This document shows, piece by piece, positions 56,345 through 64,000 of a stretch of DNA of 64,000 nucleotides. This DNA comes from Allodiplogaster sudhausi (Eukaryota; Nematoda; Chromadorea; Rhabditida; Diplogasteridae): the NCBI GenBank assembly GCA_945643635.1, contig CALZFC010000001.1, positions 4,239,501 to 4,303,500 on the forward strand, read 5' to 3'. A program made the translations under genes and the position numbers. The notes under the pieces were generated by a model. It did no database searches. It had not been told where the DNA came from and worked only from the letters and a program-made list of their open reading frames with translations. Every line of letters begins with the position of its first letter. Positions within the stretch are counted from its first letter, which is position 1.

Positions 56345-56690
56345 ACACCAACAAGTGCATCCGTTCATATCTGTAGTAAGTATGCATATGATATGCATAT
56401 GAGTATGTTCTTGACTAGTACTTCCCAGCACTTGTTTTTGAAGATAATTTGCAATTGAAACTACTATATTCGGTTGCCGATGGAAATGAAGTATGGCTGC
56501 TTTCTGGAAGGCGAAGACGGTAGGCGAGAGAAGATTCTTGTGTTGTCTTCTTCCGCCGTGACGACAGAAGGAAAGAGCTACAAGAGGGCGAGAGCACTGA
56601 TCACTCCTTCGAAGGTACCGCAGTCTTCTTTGATTTGTCGCCCTTGCCTCCACCTCCTATCAGCTAGCACTGAAGTTCGAAAGTGATGGA
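56345..56690. repeat. Diverged single-copy relative of the satellite progenitor block
   Basis: Matches about 6470-7380 after removal of the MITE-like element at 6641-6901. It includes ACTTCCCAGCACTT, CCGATGGAAA, GCGAGAGAAG, then CTTCGAAGG-GGTAC and GCAGTCTTCTTTGATTT, with the C-rich CACCTCCTATCAGCT stretch of the monomer. It occurs once here, without a TA tract and without tandem copies. Confidence 0.65.
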
Positions 56691-57429
56691 GATTAATAGT
56701 AAAGTTTTACAGCTCAGATTTTTTCCTTATTTCTTTACATACTAAATAACTCCAGATGCAAAATCTATTCATTCTTTTTTTAAGCTCGCTGTATTTTAAA
56801 ACTTTGGAACTAAAGCGTGCTAACGTGTGGGATTCGTCGAATGACCGAGGAGATACTTTTTTTTTCTCTTACTAACGAGGACTTTGTTATCTTGCTTTTC
56901 TCGGACGTCTGTATCCCTTGGTAAAAATGGGGTGTTAATTGGGCAGAAAGGGGAAAGACTGCTTCATCTCCCCCCCCCCTCCCCCTTTGGTACTCCTTGC
57001 TCTGTTTTGATTACGCAAGGGGTGCATCGTCAGAGACATTTTCTACAGTTTTCATAAAAGAATTACAAATATCTTTCTCTATACCACCTCAAATCGATCA
57101 TTTAGGCCAGACTTGATCATGTAGGAAGATAAAAGAAGAAATAATTTGGAAACCTCCTTAAAGTTGCATGTACATATGTATGTACTATGTATGTTCGTTG
57201 ACTCGTTTGACTCACGCGTGTTATTGAAGATAATTGAGAAAAGTAGTATAGTGAAACTAATTGTTACACTTTCACTCAAGCAGCATTTCCTCGTCATGCC
57301 AAAGCACTTTGCGCACTATGGTATGTCAGTGAAGCAATTCGCTTTAATTGAAGCGCAAATTTTGTTGGCGTGCATAGATATGTCTCAGTGGGTGTGGACA
57401 ACTTACCGAGAGAAAGAGCAATGCTAGAG
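56691..57429. other. Spacer; 57150-57420 is a duplicated block
   Basis: No gene is recognised. 57180-57420 resembles 62110-62340, sharing GTATAGTGAAA, GTTACACT, ACTCA, GCATTTCCTCGTCA, CTCAGTGGGTG and ACTTACCGAGAGAAA in order. A C-rich run lies at 56970-56985. Confidence 0.5.
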
Positions 57430-57852
57430 TTAAAGGAGCTGTCCATGGAGATTACAATATTGCTGTATTTCTGGTAATACTATCCGGTCCAGCTAGAAAC
57501 ATCGATAGGAAAAGTAAGAATGCAACCTGAACGGCCCCTGAGGAGAAAAACCACATTTTCCCCAGGCCGTACTGTAGAATTTAGGGAGTGACGTCATCAC
57601 CCCTTGCCTATTTTGTCCGCATGCACACTTTCATCCTACCAGAAAGAAGGTGATAACTAGGTGCGAAACGACAAGCCACGCTTGAGATTCGAGGGAAGAG
57701 AAGAGATGCAGAGAGAAAAAGGGTCACAAAGTCTAGTTTGTTGTAATGGATACTGTGCTAGCATATCGCCAAAACTCTTTGCAATATCATGCGGGATTTC
57801 AAACGTTAATTCTCCACAAGCGGGTTCTAAACTCCATGGATAGGTCCTTTAA
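57430..57852. mobile_element. MITE-like element with TTAAAGGA termini
   Basis: Inverted ends of 21 bp: TTAAAGGAGCTGTCCATGGA on the left, and on the right the complement of TTAAAGGACCTATCCATGGA. Length is 423 bp with no intact coding frame. Its right half is shared with 55880-56030. Confidence 0.7.
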
Positions 57853-58549
57853 AGAATAAAAGCTAAAAGCTGTCTCGCAAGCTTTTCGTTTTTTCCGGTG
57901 CAAAAAATATACAGAATATACTAGCCTTTGAGTTCGTGTATGCATGGAGACAGGCGAAACACATCTTGTTTTCTCCTTGCTAACGAAGGGCATACAAGTT
58001 GGTCAAAAAGCAAGCGCCTGTGCTCATGGCAATTAAAAGGCACGGCTATTCCGAATCAGAGAGACCCTCAGGGTCCAAATGGCAGTAATACTTTCATTCA
58101 TTCATTCAATCAGGTTTATCAGTATTTTAAAATGAACGCACGAGACATAAATAGCATTGACCAGACAGATCGCTTATTTCAACCTCTTGCGGTGAGTATG
58201 TTGTACTTAAAACTCAAAGTGCATAATATTCTTTTATAAAAAGTAGCACATTTCCTAACACTAACTCGTTAGGCGTCCCATAAACAGGGAGCGGAATTAC
58301 TGTACATAAGACATTACAAAGATAAATAAGTCTTACCTTTTAATATTTACAGAAATTGCCTTAGTAAATGTCGTCACATAAATTTATTTTAATGTAAATA
58401 AAATAAAAAATATTTCGAGTTCGTTAGACAGAGTTCACTTTGGAACTCGTTAGTTACTATTGTATTGAATGTAGTTTCTCAAATGTCGTTTAGTTCGGAC
58501 AAATATCTTTATCTTTGAATAAAAGAGTATTTTTGAGTGTTAACCAGGC
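57853..58549. other. Upstream region of receptor B
   Basis: 57868-57905 (CTGTCTCGCAAGCTTTTCGT and on) matches 62384-62420 upstream of receptor C. Just before the start lies a leader resembling those of A and C: AGAGTATTTTTGAGTGTTAACC at about 58524-58545, with CAG-G before ATG. No other gene is seen. Confidence 0.5.
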
Positions 58550-60588
58550 ATGAATTGTATTGTCGTTACCGCACTCGACTTGACCATTCCACCCGTCGTC
58601 CTTCTGAGCCTGGTCATCTTCACGTTTGCCTTTTCCCTTACCAATGTCATTCATTTGCACTGCAGGTAAGCAGAAACTTTTTTAATATAGGAAATATCAG
58701 CATTTTTAAGAATATATTTATTTTGCTACATACACACTTCACGTTCATATTTTAAAGAATATTTCTTGACCATATAGAATTTTGTTACTTACCTGGCTGC
58801 TTTCTCTCTACGTCATCACGCTCACACAATTTGCAATTCCTTTCTTTCTACGCTATCGCGGCGTCTGTCTGCAGGCGGGCCCTTTTAATCCTGGTAAGTA
58901 TACTACTTGTGTTATTTTGCAGCATACTCAAAATAAATGAATATAATTTTCTAAAAAGAAATTACAAAACAAGATTGCGAACTTCAGTTTGTTGTTAAAG
59001 CTGTTGTCAATAGCGATGCTCGTTGGAACAGGATGAAATAGGTCGAAAAAATGGGACGAGTGAACAGGCTTTTTTTCTCTTTGCACAGAAGGTCATCGCT
59101 ACCTCATGGCAATAAATCGAGTTACGCACGTCGTTGCTTCGACCAGCGAAATCGCCATTTCGGTCGAGCGCTTCGTTGCGAGTCGCCAGCTCGAACGCTA
59201 CCGTGCGAATGCCTTCTCACTCTTCGTCATCTTCACGGTCGTCGCTGTCGAGGTAAGGTATTCCAAGCATGGTATTGTCATGGTCTTTTCTTTACGTTTC
59301 ATTCATATTAATATTTTAGCTTGCACTCGGCGTGGCAGCCGCATACTTTTCATACTACGGTTTGTTTGATATAAGATTTAAATTTTATGTATTTTTGTTT
59401 ATTTTAATTGAATGCACGAGTACAAGAAGTCATTATGAAATGATATACATAAAGCATTGATTGATTGATATATAAACGAGGAACACATTGGTGTAATGGT
59501 GGTGCAAGCGCCGCCAAATCAAAACGAAATAATTCAGAACCGCGAACACAAGTCACCATGATCTTCACGATGCTCTTTGTTGATGTGGCGCAAATTGTGG
59601 TAAGTTTTTTATTCTTCTTCTTTCTCTTTATAAATGAACCTTCCAGAGAATACTGACAATGAGAGATTTAAAGCAAGCAGATTTGAAACATCCGAAGTCT
59701 GTTCATTATTATTTGATTTTTTTATGTGTTATTTTCTTGGTTCCATTGCTGTGTAAAAAGACCCCTTTCGACAACTATTGCAGATTGCTTTCGTGCTGAA
59801 TCGTTACGGCCAAAAACGCTACAGAGTGACGCAAGGGAAAGTAACGCTGAACGCACGATATCAGGTCTGTTTGCCAATGAGATACTTGGATACAATAGAA
59901 GAGCAGGTATTTTCAAATGTTAACTTTATAATGATATATTAATTATTAAAGTACTATTGTGTTATATTAATTAATTGATATAAAGAAGGGAAAAGAGAAT
60001 GCAATGTCAGATGAGTGAAGTAAATCTGGTGGCGTCATCTCTGCTTCGCGTGAGCGTCGTGAGCGGCTGTCTCAAGGTGCTCGCGACGATCGCTGCCATC
60101 ATGTGGGGTCTCGGCGAACTCGGTGTCAAAATGCTCGCCCGCCACATCTTTCCATTCTACGCCGAGTACTGCTTCTATCTAAGTGTGAGTTTGGCCTTAC
60201 CATTAGAGTGCCATGTGACTTTTCATAATTATTTATTGCATACTGACGTGTTATATGAAACATCATGTCTCTCATTGTCAGGTGCATTCGATAGCTTGCG
60301 GTGCTGCGGTGTGCGCATTCATGTTCTCACACAGGTACGAAGAAATAGAACAAAATCTCCTTTTTCTTCTTCTTCTCTTTTTCTCCTTCAACCTTTTTAA
60401 ACAACCTTTGTTTCCTACTTCACAGACGCATGCGATTGATTATGTGGAAGGGCAAAGATCGCCTCCTCGAGAAGCTTCGACTCAGAGCTACTTCCCAGAA
60501 CTCTTACAATACACCACAGCGTACCATGAGGAACAGCGCTGACCACAGCGACATCTACTTTGTGATGCTAAATAAAACATGGGCATAA
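58550..60588 (+). CDS. Nematode Sra/Sre-superfamily 7TM chemoreceptor, copy B, 9 exons
   Basis: Paralog of copy A with the same nine-exon plan and total coding length (998 nt as spliced). Exons: 58550-58665, 58778-58893, 59089-59252, 59320-59359, 59509-59599, 59784-59864, 60011-60184, 60282-60334, 60426-60588. It begins MNCIVVTALDLTIPPVVLLS. TM3 is followed by VERFVASRQLERYR, the TM5-TM6 loop carries TLNARYQMSEVN, and the tail ends NKTWA. Compared with A, exon 5 is one codon shorter and exon 7 two codons longer (VK in the TM6-TM7 loop). Introns are compact (67-195 bp), so this copy probably shows the ancestral structure. Splice phases agree except at exon 4/5, off by 1 nt exactly as in A. Ligand and expression are unknown. 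Confidence 0.84.
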
Positions 60589-61213
60589 GGACATACATAT
60601 GTAAATGAATGAATAGTGCAGAGAGTAACAAGCTACGCGCATCATGCATATTACCGTTCTGTGCACTGTAGGTATTACGCACTCTCCTAGTTCACACGCT
60701 CTCAAAGAAGAGCAAGGGCAAATATTTGGGCTGCGTGCTCCAGTTGCCGATTGGCCGCATGAGGCTCAGTTGCCGATTTGGAAAAATGGGAGAAGCTCAG
60801 TTGCCGATCCATTATGAGCAAGGCAAGGATGTTCTTCCAATGATATTTCTTCCACTTTTGATTTGAAACGGTGATAATTCTTCGAACTTTTTTTTTGTTG
60901 CATATATGTACATACACTTCTGCTTGGAGAGTAAGACGCAGAGAAAATGAATGAATGTGGTTCTCTAGCTACAAGGTCAGAACAAGTGGCATGCACCGGC
61001 ATATGGAAATGGAGCGTGAAATTATGCCAGTAAAAAAGAACGTTAATTATTAGGAGACAAGAAGAAAAAAGAAGCTCGTGTCACATGGAATATGTAAAAC
61101 CTAGAGAGTAATAAGAATGAGAGGATTTCTGCTCCTCTCCTATGTGACCGATTGAAAGGTCAGTTGTACTTCCTGCAGTCACATTCTCAAGTCGTACAAC
61201 AAGCTTATCTCCC
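60589..61213. other. Spacer downstream of receptor B
   Basis: 60660-60760 is a diverged relative of the interior of the MITE-like element at 6641-6901 (shared ACGCTCTC and GGGC-AAATATTTG). Three copies of CAGTTGCCGAT lie at 60741, 60767 and 60798. No gene is recognised. Confidence 0.5.
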
Positions 61214-61590
61214 ATGTCTACCTCCAACACTTCCCAGAACCCAACGGCCCTCTTCAGGGCCCCAGGCAATACGCCTCCCCAATCCTCCTCTTACACTTCA
61301 TCTCCTCCTTCTTCTCCACCGCCAACCCCCTCTTCTTCTTCTTCTTCTTCTTCTTCATCTTCATCGCAGTCGTCACCGGCGGACCCTTCGCCGTGGAAAG
61401 GAACAGTGTGGCCGAGCCGGGTAAGCGCAAGCATATAGTTTTCAAAATGGCCTTGGTCTACTATTGAAGAATCGTTAAATACTTCGTGCCTTTAATTCAT
61501 TTTTGGCTATTTTTGTCTCTTTTCTAGAACAATATTGTCGCTTTGTTTATCTTCAAATAACGACATTGAATTTTACTTTAGGCGGGATAG
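61214..61590 (+). CDS. Possible small Ser/Pro-rich protein, two exons (weak)
   Basis: Open frame from ATG 61214, beginning MSTSNTSQNPTALFRAPGN, with a Ser/Pro-rich stretch encoded by a TCT/TCA repeat, then PADPSPWKGTVWPSR. A good donor GTAAGC follows at 61421. An acceptor at 61580-61581 would add only Ala-Gly and a stop, for about 71 aa, with AATAAA soon after (about 61600). No domain is recognised, and much of the frame is a trinucleotide repeat. No counterpart is seen next to receptor A. It could equally be non-coding. Confidence 0.25.
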
Positions 61591-61675
61591 CCAACCATAA
61601 ATAAACTGTGAATGCAAAGCAGAATATGATTGATTCGGTCAAGTGCACACTTTCTGTCTTTGCTAGATCAGGTGT

Positions 61676-61768
61676 TCATTTCGGGAGACACAGATTCGGG
61701 AAGGCAGTAAATTTTAGGCCGCCGGAAGGAGCTTCGCCGAACGGAAACAGCTTCGTATTGTATTCGTA
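61676..61768 (-). pseudogene. Last-exon fragment of a second pepsin-inhibitor-3-like gene
   Basis: Minus-strand segment of exactly the length of exon 4 of the inhibitor gene at 54385-55098, with the acceptor TTTTTTCAG kept and an open frame YEYNTKLFPFGEAPSGG... ending FPNLCLPK and a stop. No exons 1-3 are found to its right. Instead, 61826-61865 repeats part of the 3' flank (GTCATGTGCACTTTCT and GATCAGGTG). It is a partial duplicate, probably not expressed as a full protein. Confidence 0.65.
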
Positions 61769-62606
61769 CTGAAAAAATAAAAATGCAGTGAAATATGTAT
61801 GTATGTATGTAGGCAAAAATTAGGTCATGTGCACTTTCTTTCTTCGCTGGATCAGGTGCAGACACATTGAACAAAGTATTTAGCAGTCAGCATCGTCATG
61901 CTTAAAGTGCAGCGCTAAATTAATAGTTCCCGGAAATGGCGAAGCACAAATAAATCTGCTATTCAATCATTCATCTTCATACATAAGAGCGCGCAACGAA
62001 AAAGGGCCTTCGTTGGCTTGACAAGGATTAACGCTCGCGCTGGCCGCAGTGATCCATAATGCTATTTTTTGTAATACCGGATTGAAATACATACTTACCT
62101 CTTTTAATGTTACATGCGCCTCGTCTCGTTTGCATTCACGTGAGCAATTGATGCTAATTCTGTAACGAAGTATAGTGAAAGCGCTGGTTACACTCTCACT
62201 CATACCAGCATTTCCTCGTCAACGTTTATGTTTCTATTTCTATGTCAATGGAGGAATTGGCTAATTATAATTGCATATATTGTGGGGCGAGGCTAAATAT
62301 GGCTCAGTGGGTGAGTACAACTTACCGAGAGAAAATCCGGCATGGAGTCATAGCCCTCCTTCCGGAAATATGATAGATTTTAAGCTGTCACGCGGGCTTT
62401 TTAGTTTTTCCGGTGAAATAGCAAGGGAAATGTGCAAGCCCGTAGCTGGGTGAATGCTGGAGAAACTTATTTTGATTAATAAATAATATCTGATTAGTCT
62501 ACGCTTAACAGAGTTTCTATTGAAATAGGAACTCCCTTAGTTAGTAACTACTGTATCTTCAGTCTCAAATGTCGTTTAGTTATGTAATTCGGATATTTTG
62601 GGTAGA
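61769..62606. other. Spacer between the inhibitor fragment and receptor C
   Basis: Holds duplicated blocks: 61988-62075 (related to 6195-6290), 62110-62340 (related to 57180-57420) and 62384-62420 (related to 57868-57905). No gene is recognised. Confidence 0.5.
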
Positions 62607-62735
62607 TACCGTGTGTTCTCTATTAGTACCCCAGGGTACTATTTTTTAATACCCTAGCGAAGGGGAGCACTATTAGAGGAGGGGGTGGGTGGTTCTAATA
62701 GTGGGAGGAGTACTACGGAATAGAGAAAAACGGTG
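62607..62735. mobile_element. Short MITE-like element upstream of receptor C
   Basis: Inverted ends: TACCGTGTGTTCTCTATTAG on the left, and on the right the complement of CACCGTTTTTCTCTATTCCG. The interior is G-rich and partly self-complementary, with TATTAG/CTAATA and ACTCC/GGAGT elements. It is about 125 bp, non-coding, and ends about 80 bp before the start of receptor C. Confidence 0.6.
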
Positions 62736-62813
62736 AGTTTGAAAAAAAATGTGAGAAAAATATAATTGAGCAATACCTATGACTAAAAGAGTGTTTTTGA
62801 GTGCCACCGAAGC

Positions 62814-64000
62814 ATGAATTGCATTGTGGTTACCGCACTCGACTTAACCATTCCAACCGTCGTCCTTGTGAGTCTGGTCATCTTCACCTTTGCCTTCTCC
62901 CTCACCAATGTCATTCATTTGCATTGCAGGTAAGTCGACACTTTTTTTATATTGTATTGATTTCATAATCTTCACATTTTTAAGAATATTACCCGACCAT
63001 TTAGAATTTTGCTACTTACCTGGCTGCTTGCACTCTACGTCATCACGCTCACACAATTTGAAATTCCTTTCTATCTACGCTATCGCGGCGTCTGCCTGAT
63101 ATCGAGTGCTCTTAGTCCTGGTAAGCATATACAGAAATGTTCTTTTTTGTAGCATACTCAAAATAAAATGTAAAAGCAACATTGTTTAATCCGATTTTTA
63201 AGTTTTAAGCCTCTAATTCATCATTTTCAAGTCGTTTTGAAAATGAAAAATAATAATAGGCATATTATATTCGCTGTTATTTTCTCGAAAACGTTAACCT
63301 GTGTCAAAAAGTTCATGTTTTTGCCTTAAAAAGCTGCAGATTTATTATTTTTACCTGCATCTTGTTTTTATGCAAGAGCAACTCGGTTACATTCCGCATA
63401 AAAAACCCCCCCCCCCCCCCCCGCTCGATTTCTCAAAGTTTGCGGCTGCAAACGTCTTATTTAAGAATTAGAGGAGAAATCGTATGTAATTCTACGACGG
63501 CATCATTAAAAAATTTTTTTTTTTTCAAAAATTAATAGATAGAATCCGTTCGGAAATTTTTATTACGATTTTCGTTATCTACTCGACGAGAGCTTTCGAG
63601 CGGTATAAACATACATATGTAGCTCATCTCAGAACCTCGGGAAAGCCGAGACCATTCCCATGTATGCACTTTCATTATTTATTTTATATATTTTGTTTTA
63701 ACAAAAAAGTCCCTTAAGATTACGATAAAAGTCATTTTTGTGCAGAAGGTATTCACTACCTCATGGCGCTCCATCGAGTGGCGCACTTTGTTGCATCGAC
63801 AAGCGAAGTGGCCATCTCCATCGAGCGCTTCGTTGCGAGTCGCCAGCTCGAACGCTACCGTGCAACCTCTTTCTCAATCTTCGCCATCTTCATGGTCATC
63901 GCCGCCGAGGTCAGGCATTTCAAATGTTGTATTTCTACTGCTTTTTTCCTCAAGTTTCATTCTTATATTTGGTTAAAGATATTTCCTTCATTGGTCTTCT
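62814..64000 (+). CDS. Nematode Sra/Sre-superfamily 7TM chemoreceptor, copy C, 5' part only
   Basis: Third receptor paralog, cut by the window edge. Exons seen: 62814-62929, 63005-63120 and 63746-63909, each of exactly the same length as in copy B. It begins MNCIVVTALDLTIPTVVLVS; exon 2 carries the TM2 segment LLLTWLLALYVITLTQ; exon 3 reads EGIHYLMALHRVAHFVAS and then SIERFVASRQLERYRA. Frames are open and donors intact (GTAAGT, GTAAGC, GTCAGG). Intron 2 is enlarged to 625 bp. Exons 4-9 would lie beyond 64000, so whether the gene is whole cannot be judged. Confidence 0.8.
63121..63745. repeat. Enlarged intron 2 of receptor C with a poly-C tract
   Basis: 625 bp against 195 bp in copy B. It holds a run of about 17 C at 63406-63422 and AT-rich sequence. 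No clear terminal inverted repeats were found, so the cause of the enlargement is unknown. Confidence 0.5.

Noticed and set aside
61152..61424. Leucine-rich 90-aa frame
   Set aside because: It arises from reading the TCT/CCT repeat in another frame and has no start context or splice support.

Overview
The window reads as nuclear DNA of a nematode. Three things point there: a tandem cluster of seven-transmembrane receptors with Sra/Sre-superfamily hallmarks (an ERF-x-AS motif after TM3 and an LNARYQ motif before TM6), a small secreted protein matching the nematode pepsin-inhibitor-3 repeat domain, and many short exons with T-rich ...TTTCAG acceptors. The species cannot be named from sequence alone. 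All gene models here were spliced by eye. No homology search was run, so family names rest on motif recognition.

Layout. (1) 268-5394, + strand: a 14-exon gene for an SLC17-like (sialin / phosphate-transporter type) major-facilitator membrane protein, with one GC-AG intron and a 0.2-kb MITE-like insertion in its last intron. (2) 5395-7261: 3' UTR, old duplicated sequence, a MITE-like element (6641-6901), a TA microsatellite, and single-copy sequence that appears to be the progenitor of the satellite. (3) 7262-47803, about 63% of the window: one tandem satellite of roughly 230 monomers (estimated from length). Each monomer has a nearly invariant core of about 138 nt plus a (TA)n tract of varying length, giving periods of about 164-200 bp. 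The array shows regional variant zones, a higher-order repeat of about 1.4 kb in its right part, degenerate last monomers and an inverted terminal partial monomer. No gene is credible inside it. (4) 47804-50024: non-coding repeat debris, including spaced GTAC-palindrome repeats. (5) 50025-64000: receptor genes A (50025-53608), B (58550-60588) and C (62814 to beyond the window), all on + with the same exon plan. Between A and B lies an intact four-exon pepsin-inhibitor-3-like gene on - (54385-55098). Between B and C only its last exon survives (61676-61768). Flanking non-coding blocks recur in the same order, so the region is a tandem segmental duplication, later disrupted by MITE-like and Tc1/mariner-like fragments.

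The most unusual features are the satellite (its traceable ancestor, its TA tract in every monomer, its higher-order structure and its inverted end), a perfect 51-bp-arm palindrome in an intron of receptor A, and the receptor/inhibitor duplication. The receptors are probably chemosensory and the inhibitor secreted. Nothing in the sequence shows that they act in one pathway.
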